From assembly GCA_036476315.1 (NCBI GenBank), contig JAZGBI010000031.1:1-43815 (forward strand): a stretch of 43,815 nucleotides of DNA. Reading direction: 5' to 3'. The notes under the pieces were generated by a model. That model worked only from the letters and a program-made list of their open reading frames with translations. It searched no databases and was not told the origin of the DNA. How positions within the stretch are numbered: the stretch's first letter is position 1; every line of letters begins with the position of its first letter. This document shows positions 1 through 8,840 of the stretch, piece by piece. The position numbers were made by a program, and so were the translations under genes. The DNA is from Candidatus Neomarinimicrobiota bacterium. Its GTDB lineage: Bacteria; Fidelibacterota; Marinisomatia; Marinisomatales; S15-B10.

Positions 1-663
1 AGAACAGATGAGAACGGTGACTTTCGGCTTGACCTTCCTCCACCCGGGAGTGAGGGAACAGGAGAAGGAGTGAATGAAGATTTCTATCTCCATTACTATG
101 TGGCCAATTACCGGCTCGATTCATCGAAGGTAGTTATTTTGAATGGGGAAGTGGCAAGATCAGCAGGCGATATCAATGGCAGGGGTGAGTTAAATGATGT
201 CAAGTATCTTTCCAGGATTCTAGATATCACTACAGACGTTTCCCCTCAGGGAATCCCGGAGGATTATAAGAAACCTGTGACTGTTAAAGTTTCGCTAAAG
301 GCTACGTCAAGGCCTCTCTTCGTGAAATCACTCAAGAGAGTGCAAAACAGAGTACTCAAGAGAACAGGCCTGATCATACTGGATGAAGACGATAATTTCC
401 TGAGAGCTATGGATTTCGATCCAAATTGGAGGTTGGCGCGTGAAAGAGTCACTCTTGAGCAAAAAGTATGGAATATTATCTTCTTGTGGAGTGCTTGTGA
501 TTTGCCAAAAGGAACATACAAGGTGATTCCATACCTCTTGGTCCAGCAAGAGAACGTTCCGCCTGAATTGATTGAAAGTCTTGGCTCGGAGGCTGAAAAG
601 CTTGGACAGGGTTATCTGAGAATGCCGTTCAAGAGAGACGAAGGGCAGCTCGTTGTATTTTAG
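1..663 (+). CDS. C-terminal part of an unrecognised protein, 5' end cut by the window
   Basis: The frame is open from base 1, so the visible 220 residues are a C-terminal part. The first residues (TDENGDFRLDLPPPG) look like the end of a carboxypeptidase-regulatory or similar beta-sandwich domain, where a 'T-D-x-x-G-x-F' turn is typical. This argues against starting the gene at the internal GTG at 70, although a purine-rich GGAGAAGGAG precedes that codon. The rest is polar and mixed alpha/beta with no membrane segment or known catalytic motif, and ends in a TAG at 661-663. I do not recognise a family for the C-terminal 190 residues. A secreted or envelope protein would fit the neighbourhood, but that is inference. 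Confidence 0.6.
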   Translation, partial: RTDENGDFRLDLPPPGSEGTGEGVNEDFYLHYYVANYRLDSSKVVILNGEVARSAGDINGRGELNDVKYLSRILDITTDVSPQGIPEDYKKPVTVKVSLKATSRPLFVKSLKRVQNRVLKRTGLIILDEDDNFLRAMDFDPNWRLARERVTLEQKVWNIIFLWSACDLPKGTYKVIPYLLVQQENVPPELIESLGSEAEKLGQGYLRMPFKRDEGQLVVF

Positions 664-880
664 AACTTACGGGAGAAAAGATGGCTGATTCCCCGGGTCC
701 ATTTTTTCTTCTCATCTCACAACAAATACCAAACTTCCACCAGTGCGACGGTGGACGTCATAAAAACACCGATACTGCCCACGATCCAGATTCGTTGATG
801 CCTTTTCCATTGGACACTGCTAAATCCCCTTGGCATACATAATTCACAATACTGATTCACCTTATTAAGAGGACACTACA
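664..880. other. Intergenic stretch with one weak hairpin, no gene seen
   Basis: No supported gene. A 6-bp perfect stem, TCCACC (736-741) and GGTGGA (750-755) with an 8-nt loop, could act as a weak terminator for the upstream gene, but no T-tract follows it. An AAGAGGA ribosome-binding site near 867-873 belongs to the next gene. Confidence 0.4.
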
Positions 881-1414
881 ATGAATGACAGGCAAGTTAC
901 ATTTTTAGGAATCACCGTTAAAACAATTGTGGTTCATACGGTCACCTATTTTGTCATGGGTGTTCTGGCTTTCATAATAATGGATTACGAAACCACATTT
1001 GCTGAAACCGATCTTAGATATATTATGCGACAAACTGATGATGCAATGGTCATGGCCGGTCCTTTATTCCAACCTATAAGAGGTTTGCTATTTGGAATCG
1101 TATTTTTCTTGTTAAGTGACGTATTCTTTGGAAGAAAAAATGGGTGGATCATAATGTGGCTGATGTTAGTCATTGTTGGTATTTTATCAACTTTTGGCCC
1201 TACATCCGGATCCATTGAAGGAATGATCTACACAACATTTCCAATTTGGGATCAACTAGTTGGACTCTGGGAGACTGTATTGCAATCATTGTTACTGTCT
1301 TACGTCATTTGTTTTTGGGTAAATCATCCAGAGAAAAAATGGCTTAACATTACTCTTGGAATGGCGTTTTCAATGGTGATTCTATTGACAACGATGGGTT
1401 TACTTGCCTCATAG
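881..1414 (+). CDS. Small polytopic membrane protein, unknown function
   Basis: A 177-residue protein with about five hydrophobic segments, roughly residues 10-33, 60-80, 85-105, 125-147 and 153-175, so an inner-membrane protein. The ATG start has a good AAGAGGA Shine-Dalgarno about 9 nt upstream. Short charged loops separate the helices and no catalytic or transport motif stands out; I do not recognise the family. The gene is visibly AT-rich compared with the roughly 50% GC genes around it, and sits alone between two gene-poor stretches, consistent with recent acquisition. It is isolated from neighbours by 217 and about 500 bp, so it is probably monocistronic. Confidence 0.7.
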   Translation: MNDRQVTFLGITVKTIVVHTVTYFVMGVLAFIIMDYETTFAETDLRYIMRQTDDAMVMAGPLFQPIRGLLFGIVFFLLSDVFFGRKNGWIIMWLMLVIVGILSTFGPTSGSIEGMIYTTFPIWDQLVGLWETVLQSLLLSYVICFWVNHPEKKWLNITLGMAFSMVILLTTMGLLAS

Positions 1415-1913
1415 ATTATTCGTAATCGCGTTAAAGAGTTTCCATCCTGTCTGTACTGTTAAATGCCGTCTTTACTACTTTGGACTTACGTTTTTTGAAC
1501 CACATCTACAGATTCGAATAGGTGCGTGGGCAGCTTAATGCCGTTTAGAATGGGAATTGTGAATGTATTAGCTAGTCCTACACCCTGTCTCACATGTTGG
1601 GCTTTTTTGTTGCGTTAGAATAACGGGGTTGTAAATTCTATCGGTGGTGAGCATTTCAGATTTCCCAGTTCATGCAAGTTTTCCATTTGCTGGAACCGCA
1701 TTTCGCGGTATGAGATAGGATGTGACTTTTTCACCACGTTGGATGTTTCCGGACATCAATTCGCTACATGTGTGAAATCCGTGCTTTTATGAACAATAGG
1801 TACTTCTTGATTAACAGTCACTTCAAGGCTAATGATAATCGATTTGACCATAATTCCGTGCTACTTGTATCCGACAAGCAGCATTCAACATGACATACTC
1901 AGGGAGCCAAGCG
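1415..1913. other. AT-rich gene-poor region, about 500 bp
   Basis: No ORF here is supported on either strand. The stretch contains a small hairpin, ACCGC and GCGGT with a 5-nt loop near 1698-1712, and a T-run near 1600-1607. It may hold the promoter of the downstream Asp-box protein gene. Its AT-rich composition matches the preceding small membrane protein rather than the downstream genes. I see no recognisable transposase remnant or terminal inverted repeats. Confidence 0.4.
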
Positions 1914-4900
1914 ATGAACTTAGTGACCAGGTTGACCATTTTAGGTTTTCTAGTCTTAATCATGTCGAACGCACTCTCTGCACAAAATGAAGATGAAGAC
2001 GATCTATTATCTGATGGCACTTTTGCCGGACTGAAACTACGCAGCATAGGGCCGGCTTTCATGTCGGGTCGCATTGCCGATATTGCTATCAATCCCGATG
2101 ATCCCAGTCAGTGGTACGTTGCGGTAGGTTCCGGCGGTGTCTGGAAGACACATAATGCCGGCACCACCTGGCAACCAATCTTTGATGATCAGCCATCTTA
2201 TTCCATAGGATGTATCACGCCAGATCCTTCGAATCCATCTGTTATCTGGGTAGGTACCGGTGAAAACGTGGGTGGTCGACACGTGGGTTATGGTGACGGC
2301 ATTTACCGCAGCATCGATAGTGGTGTCAGTTGGGAGAATTTAGGTCTAAAAGAATCACGTCATATTTCGAAAATAATTGTGCATCCGGATAATTCGGATA
2401 TCGTGTGGGTTGCCGCCCAGGGGCCATTATGGTCAAAAGGTGGTGATCGCGGACTTTACAAGACCAGTGACAGTGGCGGAGAATGGGAAAAAGTGTTAGG
2501 CGATGATGAATGGGTAGGTGTAACGGACATTCTGATTGATCCGCGGAATCCGGATCAGCTCTATGCCGCTACCTGGCAACGTCACCGTAATGTCGCCGCC
2601 TATATGAGTGGTGGTCCGGGTTCGGGTATTCACCGTTCAGGCGATGGTGGAGAAACCTGGGAGAAGCTTAGCGACGGTTTGCCGGGTTCCAATATGGGCA
2701 AAATTGGTCTGGCCATTTCTCCGCAGAATTCTGATGTCTTGTATGCTGCCATCGAACTGGATCGCCGAACTGGTGGTGTCTTCCGTTCCGCCAATCGCGG
2801 TCATTCCTGGGAAAAACAATCTGATGCGGTTTCCGGTGGTACAGGCCCTCATTATTACCAGGAGCTCTACGCCAGCCCGCATCAATTTGACCGGATCTAC
2901 CTGGCGGATGTCCGAATCCAGGTCTCAAACGATGGCGGCAAGACGTTCACCCGCATGAAGGAACAATTCAAGCACGTGGATAATCATGCCCTGGCGTTCC
3001 GTGCAGATGATCCGGATTACTTGCTGGTGGGAACAGATGGCGGTTTGTATGAAAGTTTTGATCTGGCAGAAAACTGGCGCTACATAGCCAATCTACCGGT
3101 TACCCAGTTTTACAAAGTCGCAGTGGATGATGCCACACCATTCTACAACATTTACGGTGGCACGCAGGATAATTCCACTCAGGGTGGTCCTTCACGTACG
3201 GTCTGGACGCGCGGTATTCTAAACTCGGATTGGTTTCTTACTGTTGGAGGTGACGGGCATCAGCCGGCGACGGAACCTGGCAATCCGGATATCGTCTATT
3301 CTGAATCCCAGCAAGGTTTTCTGTCCCGCATTGACGTTACCACCGGTGAGATTCTTCTGATACAACCGCAGCCGGAAGCCGGTGAAGATTATGAACGATT
3401 CAATTGGGACTCTCCGATTCTGGTCAGTCCGCATTCGCCCACCCGTATATATTTCGCGTCACATCGCGTATGGCGTTCCGAGAACCGTGGTGACAGCTGG
3501 ACGGCTATTTCAGGTGATCTGACCCGCAACCAGGAACGTATCGCACTCAAGATTATGGGACAAACCTGGAGCTGGGACGCCCCGTGGGACCTTCTGGCGA
3601 TGTCGACCTACAACACCGTCACCTCACTGGCCGAATCACCCTTACAGGAAGGCCTGATTTATGCGGGAACGGATGACGGCCTCGTTCAAATCAGTGAAGA
3701 CGGGGGCACAAACTGGCGCAGGGTGGAAGTGGGCAGATTTCCAAACGTACCCAAAACCGCCTTCGTCAACGACATAAAGGCCGATTTACACGATGTAAAT
3801 ACAGTATACATCGCCCTCGACAATCATAAATTCGGTGATCTCAATCCCTATCTGCTAAAGAGCACGGATCGTGGCAAAAGGTGGAAGTCTATAAGAGGAA
3901 ACCTGCCTGATCGTACACTGGTTTGGCGCCTGGTACAGGATCACCTTGAACCTAACCTGCTTTTCGCCGCAACCGAGTTTGGCATTTACTTCACCATTGA
4001 TGGAGGAGATAAGTGGTTGAAACTCAGCGGTGGGGTGCCGACCATTTCGTTTCGCGATCTCGCCATCCAGCGCCGCGAAAATGACCTGGTTGGTGCATCC
4101 TTTGGTCGCGGCTTTTATGTATTCGATGACTACAGCGTTCTGCGTCACATTTCGGAAGAACAGTTGAAACAGGAAGCCACCTTGTTCCAACCCCGCAAAA
4201 CCTGGTGGTATATTCCGCGACAACTTAGTGTCATTCAAGGTGCGTCCCAATATACAGCCCCTAACCCACCTTTCGGTGCCGTCTTCACATACTATCTGAA
4301 GGATGCACTAACAACCCAAAAGGCTATCCGTCAGAAAAAGGAAAAAGAACAGCTCGATAAGAAGCAGCAATTGGAATTCCCGGGCTGGGACGAAGTTGAA
4401 GCTGAACGAAGGGAGGAAGCGCCACAAATCTGGTTAACGGTAAAAGATAATGAAGATTACGTGGTTCGCCGGATTGAAGGTGTTAACCAAAAGGGCTTTT
4501 ATCGTATAGCCTGGGATCTGCGCTATCCGGCGACAGACGCGATCAGTAATGTGGCTGACATTGAGGGCAGCTATATAGGTGCCATGGTTGCTCCGGGGGA
4601 TTATGCCGTTACACTTTCCAAACAAGAAGACGGCGTCATCACCGATTTGTCGGAGTCTATGCACTTTAGAGTTGAAAGGATGTACGAAGGTGCTTTGGCC
4701 GGCAAAGACCCGCAGGAAACCGCTTCTTTTTGGAAGGAGACCGAGAGGCTGAACAAGTCCACCACAGCTGCTTCACGGAAGCTGAGTAAAGCCATCGAAA
4801 GAGTGAGCTTGTTACAAAAAGCGTTGACCCGGACACCGGCAGCCCCGGGCAACCTGGATAGTGAATTGCATCAGCTGAAGCGATCGTTGATGGAGATTGA

Positions 4901-5177
4901 TGAGCGATTAAATGGTAATCGTTCAAAACGGCAAATTGGAGAAAAAACCAAACCAACAATTGCCGGTCGACAGAACGTGGCCTCTTTGGGAACCTTTGGT
5001 TCTACATATGGCCCGGCACCATTGCATAGGCGCAGCCTGGAAATTGCTGCTGCCGAATTTCAGGAGTTGAGGAAAGATTTGGAAGAAATCGTGGATGTGA
5101 AATTGCCAAGGGTAGAAAAAGCGCTAAGAGATGCCGGAGCACCCTGGATAGAAGGACAGGCTATTCCTGAATATTGA
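1914..5177 (+). CDS. Secreted Asp-box (BNR/sortilin-like) beta-propeller exoprotein
   Basis: A 1087-residue exported protein. The start at 1914 is preferred over the ATG at 1890 because AGGGAG lies 8 nt upstream and it leaves a clean signal peptide ending near LSA-Q (residue 23). About ten Asp-box motifs (S/T-x-D-x-G-x-x-W) are visible, for example SIDSGVSWE, RSGDGGETWE, RSENRGDSWT and ISEDGGTNWR, so residues from about 35 to 760 should form one or two beta-propellers like those of sialidase/BNR and VPS10 proteins. A charged helical, probably coiled-coil region occupies roughly residues 920-1080. Homologues are usually annotated 'glycosyl hydrolase' or 'WD40/YVTN/BNR-like', but no sialidase catalytic residues are evident, so enzymatic activity is not assumed. 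A secreted prolyl oligopeptidase follows 82 bp downstream, suggesting co-transcription. Confidence 0.88.
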   Translation: MNLVTRLTILGFLVLIMSNALSAQNEDEDDLLSDGTFAGLKLRSIGPAFMSGRIADIAINPDDPSQWYVAVGSGGVWKTHNAGTTWQPIFDDQPSYSIGCITPDPSNPSVIWVGTGENVGGRHVGYGDGIYRSIDSGVSWENLGLKESRHISKIIVHPDNSDIVWVAAQGPLWSKGGDRGLYKTSDSGGEWEKVLGDDEWVGVTDILIDPRNPDQLYAATWQRHRNVAAYMSGGPGSGIHRSGDGGETWEKLSDGLPGSNMGKIGLAISPQNSDVLYAAIELDRRTGGVFRSANRGHSWEKQSDAVSGGTGPHYYQELYASPHQFDRIYLADVRIQVSNDGGKTFTRMKEQFKHVDNHALAFRADDPDYLLVGTDGGLYESFDLAENWRYIANLPVTQFYKVAVDDATPFYNIYGGTQDNSTQGGPSRTVWTRGILNSDWFLTVGGDGHQPATEPGNPDIVYSESQQGFLSRIDVTTGEILLIQPQPEAGEDYERFNWDSPILVSPHSPTRIYFASHRVWRSENRGDSWTAISGDLTRNQERIALKIMGQTWSWDAPWDLLAMSTYNTVTSLAESPLQEGLIYAGTDDGLVQISEDGGTNWRRVEVGRFPNVPKTAFVNDIKADLHDVNTVYIALDNHKFGDLNPYLLKSTDRGKRWKSIRGNLPDRTLVWRLVQDHLEPNLLFAATEFGIYFTIDGGDKWLKLSGGVPTISFRDLAIQRRENDLVGASFGRGFYVFDDYSVLRHISEEQLKQEATLFQPRKTWWYIPRQLSVIQGASQYTAPNPPFGAVFTYYLKDALTTQKAIRQKKEKEQLDKKQQLEFPGWDEVEAERREEAPQIWLTVKDNEDYVVRRIEGVNQKGFYRIAWDLRYPATDAISNVADIEGSYIGAMVAPGDYAVTLSKQEDGVITDLSESMHFRVERMYEGALAGKDPQETASFWKETERLNKSTTAASRKLSKAIERVSLLQKALTRTPAAPGNLDSELHQLKRSLMEIDERLNGNRSKRQIGEKTKPTIAGRQNVASLGTFGSTYGPAPLHRRSLEIAAAEFQELRKDLEEIVDVKLPRVEKALRDAGAPWIEGQAIPEY

Positions 5178-5259
5178 TTGGACATTGAAAGGAACCTGCT
5201 TGACCTGCTCCCCAGAAGTTGCCCAAAGAATGCGGCCGGACCAAGGGGGAATATCAAAA

Positions 5260-7407
5260 ATGCCTTGTCAAAGTAAATCAAGAGAGAAGAAATGTCCGGT
5301 ACGTGAGAGCGCACGGTCAATCCTACTACTCACGTTATTTTTGTGTGGAACAGGATGGGCACAAGTCCCGACGCCCGGGACACCACCTGAGACCCGGAAA
5401 GATAATGTAAAGGAGATAATCCACGGCGTAGAAGTGGTTGATCCTTATCAGTGGCTGGAGGACCAGGAGAGCCCGGAAACGCGAGAATGGATTGATGAAC
5501 AGAATGCATACAGCAAACCTATTCTCGATTCTTTACCGCGGCGCGATAATATCCAAAAAAGACTTGCAGAATTAATGAAAATAGATGTGACCGGCAGCCC
5601 GCAGGTGCGCAACAGTCGTTATTTCTTCATCAAGAGAATGAGCGATCAAGAGCTTTACGTTATCTACATCCGAGAAGGACTTAAAGGCGAAGACCAGGTG
5701 CTAATTGATCCTCACGGGATGAGTCCCGACAACACAACAAGTGTCGGCATGCGGGATGTGTCGAAAGACGGAACAATTCTGGCTTACGCTATTCGTGAAG
5801 GTGGAGAAGATGAGGTAAGGATCCGTTTCTTGCATGTGGATAAGCGTGAGCATTTACCGGATGAACTGTCCAAAGCTCGTTATTGGGGGATTTCCATCAC
5901 GCCGGACAATGAGGGTTTCTATTATACTCGTCATGAGGCAGAGGGCCCAAGGGTATACTATCATGGGATGGGAACAGACCCTGCCAGTGACACGGAGATT
6001 TTTGGAGAGGGTTACGGTCCGGAAAAGATCCTGTGGGCTGATCTTTCCGAGGATGGAAAGCACCTGCTCATCATTGTCTGGCACGGATCGGCGGGACTCA
6101 AAACCGAGATTTATTACCAGAATGTGGCTGAAAAAGGTCAGATCATAGCGGTCGTTAATGACATCGATGCCAGATTCAGCGGGGAAATTGGAGGTGATCG
6201 AATCTACCTACAGACCAACTGGAACGCCCCCAGAGACCGAATCCTGGCCGTTGATATAAATGATATTCCTCGAGATCCTTCCGAGTGGGAAGAGATTATC
6301 CCCATGACGGATGCCATCATAGAGGGGTTTTCCACTGCTGGTGGGAGACTATTCGTCAACCATCTTGAGAACGTCGCTTCGTATGTTAAGGTCTTCGAGC
6401 CGAACGGTCGCCATGTGAGGGACATCTCCTTTGCCGATCCTGGTTCGGTGGGCTGGGTGAGCGGCCAGTGGGAGAGTAACGAAGCCTTCTACTACTATTC
6501 ATCCTTCCACATCCCTCCGACGATCTACCGTTATGATGTCGAGACAGGGAATCAAGAAGTATGGGCGAAGTACGACGTTCCCCTCAAAAGTAACAATATC
6601 GAAGTCAATCAGGTTTGGTACTCTTCCAAAGATGGAACGGAAATCCCGATGTTTCTTGTGCACAGAAAAGGCCTGAAGCTTGATGGATCAAACCCGACGC
6701 TGTTGACAGGATACGGAGGATTCAACACAAGTCTCACTCCGTGGTTTTCGTCAACGGCCGCAATATGGGTTGAGAATGGCGGTGTATACGCTCGGCCTAA
6801 TTTGCGTGGGGGGGGAGAGTTCGGAGAGGAGTGGCACAAAGCGGGAATGCTGGAAAACAAGCAGAACGTATTCGACGACTTCATCGCCGCCGCTGAATGG
6901 CTCATTGAAAAAGGATACACAAGTCCAACGAAACTATCCATTTCAGGCGGGAGCAATGGGGGTTTGCTGGTAGGTGCCGCTCTGACTCAGCGTCCTGATC
7001 TCTTCAGGGCCGTGGCCTGTTTCTATCCGCTTCTCGATATGGTCCGGTATCACAAGTTTCTGGTTGCATCCTTCTGGATCTCTGAATATGGTTCAACGGA
7101 TGATCCAGAACAGTTCAAATATCTTTATGCCTATTCGCCTTATCATCGGGTAAAAAGTGGAATTGAGTATCCGGCAGTGATGTTCATCACGGGTGATTCG
7201 GACACGCGCGTCGATCCACTCCACGCTCGCAAAATGGCGGCGCTACTCCAGGAATCGACTGAATCAGACAATCCTGTCTTGCTGTACTACGACACTAAGT
7301 CAGGACATTCCGGCGGACGGCCACTGAGCAAGCAGATTGAGGACACCACCAGGTGGCTTAGTTTTCTGTTCTGGCAGCTTGGTGTGAAGAGCCAGGTTGG
7401 ACAGTAA
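5260..7407 (+). CDS. Secreted prolyl oligopeptidase (S9A family)
   Basis: A 715-residue S9A serine peptidase that cleaves short peptides, classically after proline. The ATG at 5260 is chosen because AAGGGGG lies about 9 nt upstream; a TTG at 5185 and an ATG at 5230 are in frame but lack this. A positively charged N-region and hydrophobic stretch ending GTGWAQ form a signal peptide, so the enzyme is periplasmic or surface-exposed, unlike cytosolic animal POP. The N-terminal beta-propeller (about residues 55-420) is followed by the alpha/beta-hydrolase domain. The triad is visible: Ser565 in GGSNGG, Asp648 in GDSDTRVDP and His683 in SGHSGG; the Arg two residues after Asp648 matches the substrate-binding Arg643 of porcine POP. 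It follows the Asp-box exoprotein gene in the same direction. Confidence 0.93.
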   Translation: MPCQSKSREKKCPVRESARSILLLTLFLCGTGWAQVPTPGTPPETRKDNVKEIIHGVEVVDPYQWLEDQESPETREWIDEQNAYSKPILDSLPRRDNIQKRLAELMKIDVTGSPQVRNSRYFFIKRMSDQELYVIYIREGLKGEDQVLIDPHGMSPDNTTSVGMRDVSKDGTILAYAIREGGEDEVRIRFLHVDKREHLPDELSKARYWGISITPDNEGFYYTRHEAEGPRVYYHGMGTDPASDTEIFGEGYGPEKILWADLSEDGKHLLIIVWHGSAGLKTEIYYQNVAEKGQIIAVVNDIDARFSGEIGGDRIYLQTNWNAPRDRILAVDINDIPRDPSEWEEIIPMTDAIIEGFSTAGGRLFVNHLENVASYVKVFEPNGRHVRDISFADPGSVGWVSGQWESNEAFYYYSSFHIPPTIYRYDVETGNQEVWAKYDVPLKSNNIEVNQVWYSSKDGTEIPMFLVHRKGLKLDGSNPTLLTGYGGFNTSLTPWFSSTAAIWVENGGVYARPNLRGGGEFGEEWHKAGMLENKQNVFDDFIAAAEWLIEKGYTSPTKLSISGGSNGGLLVGAALTQRPDLFRAVACFYPLLDMVRYHKFLVASFWISEYGSTDDPEQFKYLYAYSPYHRVKSGIEYPAVMFITGDSDTRVDPLHARKMAALLQESTESDNPVLLYYDTKSGHSGGRPLSKQIEDTTRWLSFLFWQLGVKSQVGQ

Positions 7408-7536
7408 TGCTACCATGGTAAACCGAAGTGATGCAGGTTTGGATTCCGGAAATTCAGATGTTGAAGAAGAACGAAAGAAACTATAAACTGAATGAGTGAG
7501 CAAAGCGCTATTCAGAAAAGAGAACAGGAGGTAGCA

Positions 7537-8058
7537 ATGTCAAAGAGAATGCCCTCATGGATGATTCCTGTGATAACCTTGGGTGCCTTGGTTCTTATGG
7601 CAAATTCGGCAGACGCCCAGGAAGGAACGATGAAAGGTACCCACGAACAGGGGATGATGTCCCACACGTCTATGAAAGGAGAAAAGCATCAGACGGGAAT
7701 GGGACACAAGTACATGATGAGACAAAAGCATCATGGAGGAGACAAGTTTTTCCTCGGGATGAAAGATGAGTTGGGTCTTACGGATGAGCAGGTGTCCAAG
7801 CTCAGGGCTTTGAAGAGCGAAACTGAAAAGCGGATGATACGAACCAAGGCAGATCTGGGAATCCTGGAAATAGAACTCCACGATCTTCTCAGAGAGGACA
7901 AGGTGAATGTCAAAACCGTTGACTCAAAGATTGAGAAGATCGGGGAACTTCGAACGAAAATGCAGAAGGCTCATGTCCATGCAGGCCTGGATGCCCGGAA
8001 GATGCTGACCTCTGAACAACTGAAGAAGCTCCATGGGCATAAAGGAAAGGGAATGTAG
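7537..8058 (+). CDS. Met/His-rich Spy/CpxP-like periplasmic protein
   Basis: A 173-residue exported protein. The start at 7537 is fixed by a perfect AGGAGG 7 nt upstream; the in-frame ATG at 7492 lacks one. A signal peptide ends near ADA-Q (residue 27). Residues about 28-65 are strikingly rich in Met, His and Lys, as in periplasmic copper- or zinc-binding segments. The helical C-terminal half carries two LTxxQ-type motifs (LTDEQ and LTSEQ), the signature of Spy/CpxP/ZraP proteins: dimeric periplasmic chaperones or metal-stress sensors. A role in metal binding or envelope-stress protection is inferred. It lies 129 bp after the prolyl oligopeptidase and before a methyltransferase whose frame opens inside it. 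Confidence 0.8.
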   Translation: MSKRMPSWMIPVITLGALVLMANSADAQEGTMKGTHEQGMMSHTSMKGEKHQTGMGHKYMMRQKHHGGDKFFLGMKDELGLTDEQVSKLRALKSETEKRMIRTKADLGILEIELHDLLREDKVNVKTVDSKIEKIGELRTKMQKAHVHAGLDARKMLTSEQLKKLHGHKGKGM

Positions 8059-8146
8059 GAAAAGCAGGCGTAATTGTTCTTCGGTTTTCAGATGCACATT
8101 GCATACCTCTGCGCACCATTCGACTGATCAGGCGGTCTATTCTACT

Positions 8147-8782
8147 GTGGTTGTGAATAAGGATCCCTATCGTAACAGCGCAAAATGGTACGACACATTG
8201 TTCGAACCATTCAACACCGGTCTGAGGGGTCTTTGTGTGAAAATGCTTCCTCCAAGAGAAGGGATGTTTGTTCTCGATATGGGTTGTGGCACAGGATCGC
8301 AACTGGATGTTTACCAGAAGGCTGGTTGCGAGGTTTTCGGAATTGACCCATCAGTTGCCATGATTGACTTGGCCCGGCAAAAACTTGGTAACCACGCAAA
8401 CCTTTGCGTGGGTGATGCGTCAAGAATGCCATATGGAGAAGGATCATTCGACCTGATCGTTGTGTCACTGGTACTGCACGAAATCTCCTCCAGAATTCGT
8501 TCAGTGCTTGTTAGTGAGTCAAGGCGGGTTCTGAAAAAAGATGGCCGGCTTTTGGTTGTGGATTATCACGCCGGTCCTCTCAGATTTCCGAAAGGCTGGC
8601 TGCTCAAAAGCTTCATCACATGCGCAGAAATTGCCGCCGGTTCTGAGCATTTCAAGAATTATCGCCAGTTTATGGCTAACAAAGGAGTCCCTGCTCTGGT
8701 AGCTGAACACAGACTTTCCGTTGAAATGAAAAAGATAGTCAGCGGCGGTAACCTGGGGCTATTCTTGTTGGCCTCACAGTAG
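8147..8782 (+). CDS. Class I SAM-dependent methyltransferase
   Basis: Rossmann-fold methyltransferase of the UbiE/Methyltransf_11 type. Motif I is VLDMGCGTG, followed by the acidic ribose-binding FGIDPS strand, GDASRMPYGEGSFDLIVVS (motifs II/III) and a post-motif region RVLKKDGRLLVVDY. The substrate is not predictable. The start is uncertain: the frame is open from an ATG at 8033 inside the upstream gene, but the first 38 residues look non-coding, and the conserved family start (DPYRNSAKWYD) follows GTG codons at 8147 and 8153, which have a weak AGGCGG about 11 nt upstream. I give 8147, 211 residues. It ends 58 bp before the convergent CsgG-like gene. Confidence 0.82.
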   Translation: MVVNKDPYRNSAKWYDTLFEPFNTGLRGLCVKMLPPREGMFVLDMGCGTGSQLDVYQKAGCEVFGIDPSVAMIDLARQKLGNHANLCVGDASRMPYGEGSFDLIVVSLVLHEISSRIRSVLVSESRRVLKKDGRLLVVDYHAGPLRFPKGWLLKSFITCAEIAAGSEHFKNYRQFMANKGVPALVAEHRLSVEMKKIVSGGNLGLFLLASQ

Positions 8783-8840
8783 ATGGCCGAGTCGGCGTTC
8801 CTATTACTGTGATGAGCTGGCCGGCCCTACCGAACTCGAC

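Noticed and set aside
1560-1640. Possible transposase-end remnant suggested by a T-run and GTTGCGTTAG-like sequence
   Set aside because: No matching inverted repeat, no target duplication and no coding remnant could be found by eye.
5185-5259. TTG at 5185 or ATG at 5230 as start of the prolyl oligopeptidase
   Set aside because: ATG 5260 has a strong Shine-Dalgarno and gives a normal signal peptide; the longer forms would bury it behind a 25-residue extension.
7415-7486. Possible 23-codon ORF between the peptidase and the Spy-like gene, beginning in the palindrome TACCATGGTA
   Set aside because: No Shine-Dalgarno, no recognisable peptide features, and its length is expected by chance.
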